In this document: piece after piece, positions 47,929-56,803 of the stretch
How the letters are laid out: every line of letters begins with the position of its first letter
Numbering within the stretch: the stretch's first letter is position 1
Assembly: GCF_024347675.1 (NCBI RefSeq)
Contig: NZ_AP024881.1
Span: 1,612,001-1,676,000, forward strand
Length of the DNA stretch: 64,000 nucleotides
Reading direction: 5' to 3'
DNA from: Vibrio ishigakensis
GTDB lineage: Bacteria; Pseudomonadota; Gammaproteobacteria; Enterobacterales; Vibrionaceae
Translations under genes and position numbers: made by a program
Notes under the pieces: generated by a model
Seen by the model: the letters and a program-made list of their open reading frames with translations, nothing else
What the model was told of the DNA's origin: nothing
The model's database searches: none

Positions 47929-48468
47929 ATGCGTAAACTAGCTTGTGCTGCTCTAGCTGTTGCAGCCACTTTTTCAGGGACGGCGTTTGCAAATAATCCA
48001 AACGTAATGAGCAACTTCAACTACGACTATTTCGACGCTCGTATAGGCATGGCACCATTGACCTTTGGTGCAGGTTTCAGCAAGTCGATTCACCCAAATG
48101 CGCACTTCATCGCGACTATCGATTCTGAGTTCGAGAGCGATTTCAACGCGCGTACCGGTCTTGGCTTCCACGCACCAGTGACTAACTGGGCGGATATCAC
48201 AGGTCAAATGCTGGCTCGTATCGTAGACAAGAAGAACATGGACACTGAACTGGGTATGGAAGTGAACCTAGGTTGGCGTCAATGGCTTGGTCCACAATTC
48301 GAGATGGGTGGTAACGTTGGTTACGTGACTATCGACAGCAAAGACGATTGGATCGGTAGCATCTACGGCCGCTTCCACGCAACTGAGCTGTTCTCTCTTG
48401 GTCTAGAAGGCAAGATCAACGACTTCTATGGCGATCAGTTCATGCTGACCACGCGCTTCGTATTCTAA
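47929..48468 (+). CDS. Small outer-membrane beta-barrel protein
   Basis: The 179-residue protein has a signal peptide (ATFSGTAFA, then NNP) and about eight amphipathic strands, ending in MLTTRFVF, a good BAM recognition C-terminus. It resembles YfaZ-like small barrels in Vibrio but I cannot assign it with certainty. It has a strong terminator directly after it and lies 136 bases after the kinase/receiver pair, probably with its own promoter. Confidence 0.75.
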   Translation: MRKLACAALAVAATFSGTAFANNPNVMSNFNYDYFDARIGMAPLTFGAGFSKSIHPNAHFIATIDSEFESDFNARTGLGFHAPVTNWADITGQMLARIVDKKNMDTELGMEVNLGWRQWLGPQFEMGGNVGYVTIDSKDDWIGSIYGRFHATELFSLGLEGKINDFYGDQFMLTTRFVF

Positions 48469-48483
48469 AATACGACAAACATC

Positions 48484-48512
48484 AAAAAGCCCGCTTTCAA
48501 AGCGGGCTTTTC
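48484..48512. terminator. Bidirectional intrinsic terminator
   Basis: Perfect stem AAAAGCCCGCTTT-C-AAAGCGGGCTTTT between the barrel gene and the convergent DUF4250 gene. Confidence 0.9.
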
Positions 48513-48525
48513 TGTATCTGGCATT

Positions 48526-48726
48526 TTAAAACTCGTGAGCCTTAAATTGATTGGTCAAAGGGTCGTAGTGGAAGCCACCATTCCCCAGTTTATCGGTTAG
48601 CACATTAGCATCTAAATCATAGACGCTGGCTAACTCTTCTATGCTGTCACACTCAAGACGCAACTTCTCGTTGACGATACCAAGCAGTATGTTGCTGTCC
48701 CAGTTCTTAAGGTTGCTCAAGTCCAT
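48526..48726 (-). CDS. DUF4250 family small protein
   Basis: The 66-residue protein matches DUF4250 by eye: an N-terminal NWDSNILLGIVNEKLR, a helix with EELASVYDLD and a C-terminal GGFHYDPLTNQF. Members are short, helical, probably DNA- or protein-binding, with no known function. GAGGTGG lies close before the ATG. Shares the bidirectional terminator with the barrel gene. Confidence 0.75.
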   Translation of the reverse strand: MDLSNLKNWDSNILLGIVNEKLRLECDSIEELASVYDLDANVLTDKLGNGGFHYDPLTNQFKAHEF

Positions 48727-48795
48727 AGTCCACCTCTTTGCTTATGACCTAATATCAGATTAGCTCTAAACCAAGGGATTAACAGTGATCTTTGC

Positions 48796-49476
48796 CTAAA
48801 AAAGAGGCAATAGCATATACGCGCCGACTAGGTTGCTCACAAGTGCGATGGCAAGCTGTGGGTTGTTCGGCTTAGCATTTCTAAACAGATGCCAGCACCA
48901 AACGACAATAGCCGTTAGCAGTAGAGGGAATGCGCCCAAAATCGCGTCGACAACCAAGTCAGAGTCGTCACCAAAATGGCTGTATGCTTGCAACAGCACC
49001 ACAAGCACTAACACCATAGCGCTCACTACTCCACTGATAGGCAAAATAGTATGGAAAGCCTGCAGGCGGGTACGAGCTAGAGTCATAAGAAGATGCGTCA
49101 GGCTCGCACCTAGCAGTGCAACCAAAACGATAATGTATAACCCGCTACCCAGTGTCACTGTCGGCCAACTGTAAAATGTTGAAAAAACAAGGGTTACGAC
49201 AGATGCGTACAGAGCCCAGACTGGACCTTCATCTCGGGTCTTGCCTCGCTTGGTTTGGGAGACAAAGAAACCCACCAAGGCAAATGGAATTATGGTTGGC
49301 CAGCTATTTGGAATACAAACCGCTAGCAGTCCAAGACAAACCAATAGCTGCTTATGCAATCGACCCCTTTGACCCGGGCAGATTTCACCCTTGGTCAGCA
49401 CCAAAATAAACAGAGCTAGGGTGCCGATTAGCGCTGGTGACAAAAAGGCTTGAGTAAAGTTGGTATAAAGTTCCAT
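48796..49476 (-). CDS. Polytopic membrane protein of unknown function
   Basis: I do not recognise this 226-residue protein. It has about seven or eight hydrophobic helices (for example ALIGTLALFILVLT, QLLVCLGLLAVCI, YASVVTLVFSTFY, SAMVLVLVVLLQAY, AIALVSNLVGAYMLLPLF). A short basic loop (KRGKTRDEG) lies between the third and fourth. It lacks a recognisable active-site motif. The ribosome-binding site is weak. It has no operon partner. Confidence 0.6.
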   Translation of the reverse strand: MELYTNFTQAFLSPALIGTLALFILVLTKGEICPGQRGRLHKQLLVCLGLLAVCIPNSWPTIIPFALVGFFVSQTKRGKTRDEGPVWALYASVVTLVFSTFYSWPTVTLGSGLYIIVLVALLGASLTHLLMTLARTRLQAFHTILPISGVVSAMVLVLVVLLQAYSHFGDDSDLVVDAILGAFPLLLTAIVVWCWHLFRNAKPNNPQLAIALVSNLVGAYMLLPLF

Positions 49477-49540
49477 TTCAATCTGTACGTACGGGAGTTC
49501 TGGCTCGGCAGTTTACCTACAGCTAACGATCAGCTCAAGA

Positions 49541-50707
49541 CTAAAGCCCTGAACCTACATTAAAGTAAAATGCGCTATCGTCTTCACTAAAGCCAAAGTC
49601 CATACCAAAATGCAGACCGTAGCGTCTGGCAATCATATAGCGAAAGCCTGCACCATAGGCATATTCCATATCCTCAAACATATCTGACGCGCTGTCGTTG
49701 TTCACTCCACTGGCCCCGCCGATACCCGCGAACACAGATACGTGCCAGCGTGGGTTTATCTGATACATGATTTGAGATTGGTAGGAGCTGGTGTAGTTGC
49801 CCTGATAACGGTTGGTAGGGATACCCCTTAGGTTGATATCTGGATAAGCCAATGGTGGCAAACTGCTTTCGTCTGTGCTTAAAGAGTTGTACTCAACACC
49901 AAAGGCGAGCGTCCATTTGTCACTCAAAGGCACATAGGCTGTGGATTCCACCAGCAAGGTATCATAGTCATTGTCACTGCCAATACCATCTCGATACCAA
50001 AGGTACTCCGCGTTTACATCCCACCCTGAGGTAGGAAAGAAGAAACTGTTTTTAGAATCGTATTGCAGATTGATACCCAAGCCCGATGATGTGGTATCAC
50101 CGAATTTGTAGGTTCCAAGGTTGGCAGGCAGTTTTACACTGACCTCACTATTGGCATAGAACTGCTGTACACCCAGAAATAGCTTGGTATCGGCAATACG
50201 AAACTGAAGCTTCTGCATTCCACCGAACCCTTCCGTTTCAATCTCAAAACCTACATCCTGCAACGCCCCTTGCGAAAACGGATAGTAATCCATTATCGCC
50301 GTGCCCATTCCGATACCACCGAGATAGCGAATACTGTCTTCGCGCCACACACGCCTGTGCCCTAGAAGCGCAAACCAAGTGCCATTCTCAGTGGCCGCAC
50401 CGCCCGCTACGGTTACTGCTGGTGGGATCAACTGAGCACCACCATCTAGCGAGCTCATCGCAAGCTTCCTACGCTTCTCTTTCTGCTCTTCTGTTTCATG
50501 TAAGAACATACCAGCAAAACCGCCACCGTATCCCACAGCAGGTTCAGTGATAATGATTGGAATGGGAAGAAATCCGTAGGCATTTTCAGCAAGATACTCC
50601 CCCATATCCAGCATGCCATCCACAGGGTCGGTAAAAGAAACCGCAAATGCATCGGCGCTAAGTAGCGAAGACGCGATAAGAAGGGGCGTGAAACGCGGGG
50701 AAGGCAT
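49541..50707 (-). CDS. Omp85/BamA-type surface barrel without POTRA domains
   Basis: The 388-residue protein has a signal peptide (LLSADAFA) and then a C-terminal 16-strand barrel of the bacterial surface antigen (D15) kind. Family features seen are TEPAVGYGGGFAGMFL near the N-terminus, a WDVNAEYLWYRDGIGSDNDY strand pair in parts, LAYPDINLRGIPTNRYQGNY (the L6-like RGxxxxRYxG segment) and a C-terminal FSEDDSAFYFNVG. The absence of POTRA repeats sets it apart from BamA and TamA. Role unknown. AAGGAG is close before the ATG. Confidence 0.8.
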   Translation of the reverse strand: MPSPRFTPLLIASSLLSADAFAVSFTDPVDGMLDMGEYLAENAYGFLPIPIIITEPAVGYGGGFAGMFLHETEEQKEKRRKLAMSSLDGGAQLIPPAVTVAGGAATENGTWFALLGHRRVWREDSIRYLGGIGMGTAIMDYYPFSQGALQDVGFEIETEGFGGMQKLQFRIADTKLFLGVQQFYANSEVSVKLPANLGTYKFGDTTSSGLGINLQYDSKNSFFFPTSGWDVNAEYLWYRDGIGSDNDYDTLLVESTAYVPLSDKWTLAFGVEYNSLSTDESSLPPLAYPDINLRGIPTNRYQGNYTSSYQSQIMYQINPRWHVSVFAGIGGASGVNNDSASDMFEDMEYAYGAGFRYMIARRYGLHFGMDFGFSEDDSAFYFNVGSGL

Positions 50708-50801
50708 AGAGAAGGACTCCTTTCCTTGCTAACTATAGGAACTCAATTGAATACTAGTATACCTATTCCCTTTGTGCGTTAAACCTCTGAGATATAAAAA
50801 G

Positions 50802-50828
50802 AAAAACCAGAGGCTGGGCTCTGGTTTG
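50802..50828 (-). terminator. Intrinsic terminator after the first lipoprotein gene
   Basis: Stem AAACCAGAG...CTCTGGTTT; on the minus strand TTTTTCTTTTT follows. Confidence 0.85.
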
Positions 50829-50834
50829 GGTGAC

Positions 50835-51599
50835 TTAAGATTTCGATGCAGTGTTTATTTTGTCATTAACCTCATTATAAAGAGATTCAGGCCAGGAGCT
50901 TAATGCTTTATCTTGGCTAACCAGTGCACGAAGTGCGTCTGTGTTAGGTAGCTTGTAGTAGTTGCTGTACTTATAACTATCATCAGCTCGACCAAAGCGT
51001 GGAGACTGGTCAAACTTATCTATCTTATTAAAGCCCAAACGTACATGGTTACCCTCTCCACGGATGATGAACTCTGCACCTTCGTTGTGGTGAAGTCTAT
51101 GGTGTAGCACAACTAAACCAAGGTTATCCTTGCCTCGATAAACATTTTGATTTCCACGGTCATATTCTTGGGCAATCAACAAATCCTTCCACATTCTTAT
51201 CGAAGACTGCACCGATGTGACTTTGCCGTTATCATCTCTGCTATATTCGATCTCTACGTAATGAAGTTTGTCGTTAAGGCCTAGATCGTTACAGAAGCTT
51301 GGGTCAGTGACTAAAGTAGTTCCTTCAAACGAACCTATATTTCCAAGATATTTGTCTTCCACGTTAGTTGCCGAGAAACTAACATTGTTAGGGTGTTCAT
51401 CCGCTGTACCAACTTGGATTCTGCACCCTTGGAACATACCTTCTTTTGACTCTTGAGGACCTTGAGCGAGTTTCAACTCAGCTTCGATCTTAGCTTGATC
51501 AATCGCATTGTTGATATCATCTTTAACATCGTCTGCATTGCATCCACTTAAAACCGTAGCTACACCTATTGCTACGAGAGCCATATTCAATTTCTTCAT
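50835..51599 (-). CDS. Lipoprotein of unknown function (paralogue of 51811 product)
   Basis: The 254-residue protein has a lipobox (VATVLSGC, Cys20) followed by Asp-rich residues, which favours inner-membrane retention if Asp+2 rules apply (Cys-Asn-Ala-Asp here, so uncertain). The mature part is beta-rich, with a segment FCNDLGLNDKLHYVEIEYSR and a C-terminal SQDKALSSWPESLYNEVN. These match the next lipoprotein (QCKDLGLKDLVQTVQVEF and SQKEANDKWDISLVDGIN), so the two arose by duplication. GGGGGAA precedes the ATG. Family not recognised. Confidence 0.65.
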   Translation of the reverse strand: MKKLNMALVAIGVATVLSGCNADDVKDDINNAIDQAKIEAELKLAQGPQESKEGMFQGCRIQVGTADEHPNNVSFSATNVEDKYLGNIGSFEGTTLVTDPSFCNDLGLNDKLHYVEIEYSRDDNGKVTSVQSSIRMWKDLLIAQEYDRGNQNVYRGKDNLGLVVLHHRLHHNEGAEFIIRGEGNHVRLGFNKIDKFDQSPRFGRADDSYKYSNYYKLPNTDALRALVSQDKALSSWPESLYNEVNDKINTASKS

Positions 51600-51774
51600 T
51601 TATTCCCCCTACCGAAATTAAATCAACAAAAAAGCAAGTAATTACTCTAATGTGTGCATTTAAATTACTGCATAGTGAGGCATAGGGGCTTAATGTAATC
51701 TAAAATTGTCGATTGCGTTATTCTACTTAGCACATAACTAAATTATGTTTGCTCTTCTCAACTCAGATATCATT

Positions 51775-51803
51775 AAAAAAGCCAGATAGAATATCTGGCT
51801 TTC
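51775..51803 (-). terminator. Intrinsic terminator after the second lipoprotein gene
   Basis: Perfect stem AAAGCCAGATA-GAA-TATCTGGCTTT; on the minus strand TTTTAATG follows. Confidence 0.8.
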
Positions 51804-51810
51804 ATTTCAT

Positions 51811-52566
51811 TTAGTAACTATTTATTCCATCAACTAACGATATATCCCATTTGTCATTGGCTTCTTTCTGACTAATCAACTGAGCTGGTACTTCAGGCAT
51901 AGCACCTTTATCTAAAAATTGAGAAAAGCTTGAAAAGCTCGTCTGCTCTTCCTCACTAAACTGCTCTTGGTTGTGCGCAACCTTAGCCGTTGTCACATAT
52001 AACTGTTTACTGTTCGGAGCTTTCGACTCTACAACAAAACTATCATCAATGTTGGAATCATCTTCCTCTGGTAGACGTACCGATATTTTACCGTAGTTCT
52101 GTGACTTGTATTCAATCTGATGACGGTCCGAAAACTCTTGCTTAGTCTCCACACCACCCCAATCGCGATAAAGCGTGTTGACGTTGCCTTCATCGTCAAA
52201 TTCTACTTGTACTGTTTGCACCAAGTCCTTTAAGCCGAGGTCTTTGCACTGCTCTGCACTATCGATCTTTTTAAAGGATTTCATTAATGAATTAGACAGT
52301 TCTCGATCCTGCAGATTAGTAAGGTCACGTGTCGCCCACAAAGAACTTGAGCTGCCCGTTACCGATGACTCAGCAATCGCGTAGCAACTATCAGTTTCAC
52401 CCACCCAGTCAACATTGATCAAAGCAATTGCAAAGTCAGTTGCGACTTTGACTTGGCCAACATGCTTCACTTCTTTTTTAACGGCCTTCTCTATCGAATC
52501 TGGATTACACCCAGCAAGCAAAGTTGTCGCTCCAACAGTTAGAGCAATTAAACTTAATTTTTTCAT
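51811..52566 (-). CDS. Lipoprotein of unknown function (paralogue of 50835 product)
   Basis: The 251-residue protein starts like its neighbour (MKKLSLIALTVGATTLLAGC, Cys20). It shares two conserved segments with it but has diverged strongly between them. It contains a pair of cysteines (in SCYAIAE and EQCKDLGL) that could form a disulfide in the periplasm. GGGGGGAA lies before the ATG. Each copy has its own terminator and promoter gap, so they are separately regulated tandem paralogues. I do not recognise the family. Confidence 0.65.
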   Translation of the reverse strand: MKKLSLIALTVGATTLLAGCNPDSIEKAVKKEVKHVGQVKVATDFAIALINVDWVGETDSCYAIAESSVTGSSSSLWATRDLTNLQDRELSNSLMKSFKKIDSAEQCKDLGLKDLVQTVQVEFDDEGNVNTLYRDWGGVETKQEFSDRHQIEYKSQNYGKISVRLPEEDDSNIDDSFVVESKAPNSKQLYVTTAKVAHNQEQFSEEEQTSFSSFSQFLDKGAMPEVPAQLISQKEANDKWDISLVDGINSY

Positions 52567-52812
52567 TGGCTTCCCCCCGGAACCTCAATTATTAAACACA
52601 GGGCATTTAACCCTAAAGATTGTGTGCATAAGTTACTTGAGCATATTAAATAGGGAAGAAATGAAATCTTACTTTGTCATTTACATATTTAAATTGGGAA
52701 TATATCGATATATTTAATTTATTAAAACCATAAAAACTATTTGTTTTATTTCCGTATCGCTTTTCATTATTTTCACTCCTACAGAAAGCAGCCTGCTTTT
52801 TTGGAGGAAAAC

Positions 52813-53175
52813 ATGATAGATACAAAAATTAGAGTGGGTGAAAAACGGTATTTTGACAACAAAGCCTTCCCACGTGGATTCGGTAAGTCTGGTAACTTCA
52901 CCTTTGTTGAAGACGATGTTCTGAGCAGTTATGGTCAGACTCTAATTCAGCTAGAATCAGGCGAACTGCTACCTATCAACGCTGAGGAAAAACACTTCCT
53001 CAAGGTTTTGAAAAACCCAGGTAAAGCTCGCTCTCGCATTGAGCAAATCTGGCTTAAATATCTGCTTCTCTCTAGAGGAAGACGAACCTTCTATCCACTT
53101 ACTGGAATGAGTAAGCGCTACGACCGACCAAAAGTGGTTGAGAGCGAAATGGAAGAAGAACTAGAGATGTACTAA
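52813..53175 (+). CDS. maoP: MaoP (DUF413) macrodomain organiser
   Basis: I start at ATG 52813 (TTGGAGG upstream), giving 120 residues like E. coli MaoP/YifE (112). The DUF413 core is clear: KRYFDNKAFPRGFGKSGNFT, an EEKHFLKV segment, and IEQIWLKYLLLSRGRRTFYPLTG. In E. coli MaoP sets the boundary of the Ori macrodomain by acting at the maoS site. It sits beside the hdfR gene, as in enterobacteria, though here the two genes converge at a shared terminator. Confidence 0.9.
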   Translation: MIDTKIRVGEKRYFDNKAFPRGFGKSGNFTFVEDDVLSSYGQTLIQLESGELLPINAEEKHFLKVLKNPGKARSRIEQIWLKYLLLSRGRRTFYPLTGMSKRYDRPKVVESEMEEELEMY

Positions 53176-53185
53176 TTCAAAAAGA

Positions 53186-53216
53186 AAAGGCACCTAAGCA
53201 ATTAGGTGCCTTTTTG
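53186..53216. terminator. Bidirectional terminator between maoP and hdfR
   Basis: Stem AAAGGCACCTAA-GCAA-TTAGGTGCCTTT with TTTTT on the plus side; on the minus side TTTTCTTTTT follows. Confidence 0.88.
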
Positions 53217-54110
53217 TTATTCGCTGATCTCTGCTTCGCCGGCTTGAGCCAAGCTGTACGCAGAAGATGGATCGATCTTGTTAACCAAGGCCTCCACTTC
53301 ACGGATAGCCTCAATAGAGGTACTGTTTTTGCGGTAGCTCATGTATAACGGTCTCATCACAGACTGGCTTCCCTCTACTATCTGCAGCTGTCCGCTATTA
53401 ATGAAAGGTTCGACTAACGAGAGTGGCAGATAGGCGCTTCCGCCTTTTTCCAAGATAAAATCCAACGCTATCTTACCGGTTGAGGTACGAAGATAAGGTG
53501 CCGATTTTTGTGGATGCCTCAAACCATGCTCAGAGGCAAACGCTGTGCCCCAATCCACATACACATATCTTTGGCTAAGCGCATTCTCCACTGAGGTTTG
53601 ATTGGTTGACACCAACACAAGCTCAAGGTCTGCCACACGCTTACTTTCTAGCTCATCAGCGCGAAGAGGATCGAACAAGAAACCGATATCCAGAGTGCGC
53701 TCCATCAAGCCGCGGTTCACTTGCTCGCGACTTAGTACCTCTGCATTAAAGCCGTAGCCACTGAACTTAGCTGTGATCATGCTAAGACCATTCTGCAAAT
53801 ACGCATCCCAAAGGTTTGGTGTACCCGCAAGGGTAAGTTGCAACGCCTGTGAGTCTTCTAAAGAAAGCTCATACTTGGCCTGTTGCAAGGTGGATACCAT
53901 TGCTTCCGCGTAGCCAATCAAACGCTCACCTGACGAGGTCAACTTGATGTTGTTTCTATCGCGGGTGAATAGCGTGGTGTTAAAGTAGCCCTCAAGCTGT
54001 TTGATACGGGCACTCACTGCTGCTTGGGTAATGTGTAGGTTCTCTGAAGCGCGGCCAAAATGGCGAACGCGCGCCACCTCTAGAAAGGTGCTTAATACTC
54101 GAATATCCAC
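53217..54110 (-). CDS. hdfR: HdfR-like LysR-family regulator
   Basis: The 297-residue LysR-type protein starts with GTG at 54110, with AAGAGA upstream. Its winged helix is close to HdfR: LSTFLEVARVRHFGRASENL, HITQAAVSARIKQLEGYF, LFTRDRNNIKLTSSGERL. In E. coli HdfR represses flhDC and affects other genes; here the target is unknown. The adjacency to maoP supports orthology. The effector-binding domain is complete. Confidence 0.82.
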   Translation of the reverse strand: MDIRVLSTFLEVARVRHFGRASENLHITQAAVSARIKQLEGYFNTTLFTRDRNNIKLTSSGERLIGYAEAMVSTLQQAKYELSLEDSQALQLTLAGTPNLWDAYLQNGLSMITAKFSGYGFNAEVLSREQVNRGLMERTLDIGFLFDPLRADELESKRVADLELVLVSTNQTSVENALSQRYVYVDWGTAFASEHGLRHPQKSAPYLRTSTGKIALDFILEKGGSAYLPLSLVEPFINSGQLQIVEGSQSVMRPLYMSYRKNSTSIEAIREVEALVNKIDPSSAYSLAQAGEAEISE

Positions 54111-54152
54111 GAAATTCTCTTCTAAAACATTCAGTTATCTTGATTGTAAATG

Positions 54153-54180
54153 AAAAAGCCAGAATCTGCTTCTGGCTTTT
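54153..54180 (-). terminator. Intrinsic terminator after the rimB-like gene
   Basis: Stem AAAAGCCAGAA-TCTGC-TTCTGGCTTTT; on the minus strand TTTTTCATT follows. It ends the rimK operon. Confidence 0.85.
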
Positions 54181-54184
54181 TAAA

Positions 54185-54625
54185 TCAATCGCTGAGCAAG
54201 GTAAACGCCTTGCTTGGGTCCACATAAACTCGGCTGCCCATCCCTTCTCTACCCAATAGCATGGAGTAACTCATTTCCATTCTGTTGGTAAGGGAGATTT
54301 GGATCGGCCATTCCTGACCACCGAGAGAGAACAGAGTCTCGATAACATACCTTTGCTCTGACTCACCATTGGATGACTTAATTTTTCGAGAGTCGACTAC
54401 AGGTGCGCCACATCGAACCGTCTGCTTAAGGTTGTAGATATCCGGATGCAGGTCGAAAGAGACATAAAGCTTACCCTTCTCTCTGTAACGGCGGATATTA
54501 TCTACATGCAGAGACGATGTTTTTGCCCCTGTATCAACCCGCACTTCGAGGTCATATATCCCAAGCTGAGGCAGGTTGCACAGCTCGAGGTTACCGATTA
54601 CCAATCTGTCCACTTTATCGTGCAC
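54185..54625 (-). CDS. RimB-type retropepsin-like protein (PF05618)
   Basis: This protein of about 146 residues belongs to the 'ATP-dependent zinc protease' family, now recognised as retropepsin-like. It carries the active-site motif VRVDTGAKTSSLHV, followed by a strand-rich body and the C-terminal LLGREGM. The start is ambiguous: GTG 54625 overlaps the AGGAG box, so GTG 54613 (142 residues), 10 bases beyond the box, may be the true one. In Pseudomonas, RimB acts with RimA and RimK to control poly-glutamylation of ribosomal protein S6. It is the third gene of the rimK operon. Confidence 0.82.
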   Translation of the reverse strand: MHDKVDRLVIGNLELCNLPQLGIYDLEVRVDTGAKTSSLHVDNIRRYREKGKLYVSFDLHPDIYNLKQTVRCGAPVVDSRKIKSSNGESEQRYVIETLFSLGGQEWPIQISLTNRMEMSYSMLLGREGMGSRVYVDPSKAFTLLSD

Positions 54626-54627
54626 TC

Positions 54628-55632
54628 CTAAATCATGGTCTCTTGGATCAATTCAATATGTTCCGCCACATCCTGCGCTTCATCCCCGAAATAGGCGACA
54701 TGGAACATGGCATCACCTTCTTGAACCAATGGGATATTCTGCTTACCGATAACGATCCCTGAGCGGGTTGAATAGATTTTCTCAATCAGATTACCCATTG
54801 GAGAGTAGATCTCAGCAAGCACTTGTTTCTCGTCTACATGCTCACCAAGCTTTACCAGCTCTTGCACGAAGCCACTGCCAGATGCGCGAATCCATTCACT
54901 CTTGTTTGCCACAAACGGCTCAACTCGGCGCTTACTGCGTCTGCGTTTTTTAAGCACGCCCAGATTCTCCAATACGTTTCGAACGCCGTTCACTCCAGCT
55001 TGTATAGAAAGTTCGTCAAAGCGAAGCGCTTCGCCTGCTTCATACAAAAGCACGCGGGTGCCGTTTTCTGTTGCCGCCTGACGAAGCGAGCCATCTCTCA
55101 ACACTGAGTTCACCAGTACTGGCACGCCAAAGGCTTGCGCCAGCTTTAAGGTTTCTTCATCCTTCAAATCTCCACGGATCTGAGGGAAGTTAGATCTGTG
55201 TATCGCCCCTGTGTGCAGGTCGATTCCGTAATCGCAATGCTCGACAATATTCTTCATAAAGTCGTTTGCAAGCCGTGCTGCTAGCGACCCTTTTTCAGAG
55301 CCAGGGAAGCTGCGGTTTAGGTCTCGCCTGTCAGGCAAGTAACGACTCTGGTTAAGTACCCCATAGACATTCACCATAGGCACCAAGATTAGGGTGCCTC
55401 GGATCACATCGAGATCAGCCGCCATTAAGCGACGGGTGATCTCGATACCGTTCAGCTCATCACCGTGAATCGCCGCGCTCACAAACACTGTTGGACCTTC
55501 CTTGCGAGCCCTATGAACATGCACAGGGATCGACAACTGGGTGTCCGTATAAAGCTTGGCAACCGGGATATCGACTTTGCGTTTCTCTCCCGGTCTTATT
55601 GTTACATTCGCTATGACTAAGTCTTTGTTCAT
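54628..55632 (-). CDS. Succinylglutamate desuccinylase/aspartoacylase-like metallohydrolase
   Basis: The 334-residue zinc carboxypeptidase-like protein has VSAAIHGDELNGIEITRRL (H-x-x-E zinc ligands), DLNRSFPGSEKGSLAARLAN and IDLHTGAIHRSNFPQIRG. A C-terminal biotinyl/lipoyl-like lobe (VDEKQVLAEIYSPMG) ends the protein. Its start codon overlaps the rimK stop by one base (TGATG), so the two are coupled. By position it probably removes or trims an acyl or glutamyl group in the RimK pathway; this is inference. Confidence 0.85.
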   Translation of the reverse strand: MNKDLVIANVTIRPGEKRKVDIPVAKLYTDTQLSIPVHVHRARKEGPTVFVSAAIHGDELNGIEITRRLMAADLDVIRGTLILVPMVNVYGVLNQSRYLPDRRDLNRSFPGSEKGSLAARLANDFMKNIVEHCDYGIDLHTGAIHRSNFPQIRGDLKDEETLKLAQAFGVPVLVNSVLRDGSLRQAATENGTRVLLYEAGEALRFDELSIQAGVNGVRNVLENLGVLKKRRRSKRRVEPFVANKSEWIRASGSGFVQELVKLGEHVDEKQVLAEIYSPMGNLIEKIYSTRSGIVIGKQNIPLVQEGDAMFHVAYFGDEAQDVAEHIELIQETMI

Positions 55633-56537
55633 CAGCCTTTGCCTTTGGTCTTGTTCGCATTTGGGCGCGCGTTTTTCTCGATCAGGTCGTAAATAATGCC
55701 AGCCACATCTTTACCGGTTGCAGTTTCAATGCCTTCTAGGCCAGGAGATGAGTTCACTTCCATCACCACAGGACCACGTTTTGACTGAAGGATATCCACA
55801 CCGCATACGTTCAAGCCCATAGCTTTTGCTGCATTTACCGCAGTCGCGCGCTCTTCTTTGGTTAGGCGCACAAGCTCAGCGCTACCACCACGATGCAGGT
55901 TAGAGCGAAACTCCCCTTCTTTCGCTTGACGCTTCATTGCTGCAATCACTTTATTGCCCACAACGAAGCAGCGAATGTCAGCGCCGTTTGCTTCTTCGAT
56001 GAACTCTTGCACTAGGATGTTAGCTTTAAGACCCATGAAGGCCTCGATAACACTTTCTGCCGCTTTATCTGTTTCAGCCAGTACTACGCCGATGCCTTGA
56101 GTACCCTCTAGAAGCTTGATCACTAGCGGTGCACCACCCACGTTTTTGATAAGGTCTTGGATCTTATCTGGACGGCTAGCAAAGCCAGTGCGTGGCAGAC
56201 CAATACCTTTACGAGATAGAAGCTGCAGTGAGCGAAGCTTGTCACGAGAGCGGCTGATCGCCACTGACTCGTTTACGCAAAAGGTACCCATCATCTCGAA
56301 CTGACGCACAACCGCCGTTCCGTAGAAGGTGATAGACGCACCGATACGCGGAATAACGGCATCGTATTTTGGCAACTCTAGACCTTGATAACGCATCTTA
56401 GGGTTACTGCTGGTGATATCCATATAGCAATGCAAAGGGTCAATAATGTCCACTTGATGACCTCGTGCTTCGCCAGCTTCTTTTAGACGACGAGTAGAAT
56501 ATAGAGATTCGTTACGAGATAGGATTGCAATACGCAT
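55632..56537 (-). CDS. rimK: RimK alpha-L-glutamate ligase
   Basis: The 301-residue ATP-grasp ligase aligns by eye along its whole length with E. coli RimK (300): the N-terminal [74 protein letters not shown] and [13 protein letters not shown]. It adds glutamates to the C-terminus of ribosomal protein S6 and can make poly-alpha-glutamate. First gene of the operon with the aspartoacylase-like and RimB-type genes. GGA nine bases before the ATG is the ribosome site. Confidence 0.93.
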   Translation of the reverse strand: MRIAILSRNESLYSTRRLKEAGEARGHQVDIIDPLHCYMDITSSNPKMRYQGLELPKYDAVIPRIGASITFYGTAVVRQFEMMGTFCVNESVAISRSRDKLRSLQLLSRKGIGLPRTGFASRPDKIQDLIKNVGGAPLVIKLLEGTQGIGVVLAETDKAAESVIEAFMGLKANILVQEFIEEANGADIRCFVVGNKVIAAMKRQAKEGEFRSNLHRGGSAELVRLTKEERATAVNAAKAMGLNVCGVDILQSKRGPVVMEVNSSPGLEGIETATGKDVAGIIYDLIEKNARPNANKTKGKG

Positions 56538-56671
56538 GACGTTTATTCCGATAAAAGTTATTGGGGGTTTCTGTTAAGGATTGTTGTTTTCGAGCGGATA
56601 ATAATCAGCCACCCAAAATTAACAAACAAAACGTTTTTATCGTTACGACAAACAAAAGCAACTAGTTCAAT

Positions 56672-56706
56672 AACCCTTGTTATAAAAGGGTTTTCGGCTA
56701 GTTTTT
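56672..56706 (+). terminator. Orphan terminator-like hairpin between divergent rimK and ygiQ
   Basis: AACCCTT (56672-56678) pairs with AAGGGTT (56686-56692), and an outer AACTAG...CTAGTT pair (56660-56703) ends in TTTTTT. No plus-strand gene lies upstream, so it may close a small RNA. Confidence 0.4.
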
Positions 56707-56803
56707 TAACGAATAATTAATGGCTTAGGCTAAACTTTCATAAGCGCTAGCGGTCGCCACGACAAATAGCTATAATGCACCGCTTGCTAAAAGAGGTTAA
56801 AAA

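Noticed and set aside
50752..50759. TACTAGTA upstream of the Omp85-like barrel gene
   Set aside because: Only one isolated copy, far from the block and without neighbouring sites; noted but not counted as part of the motif clusters.
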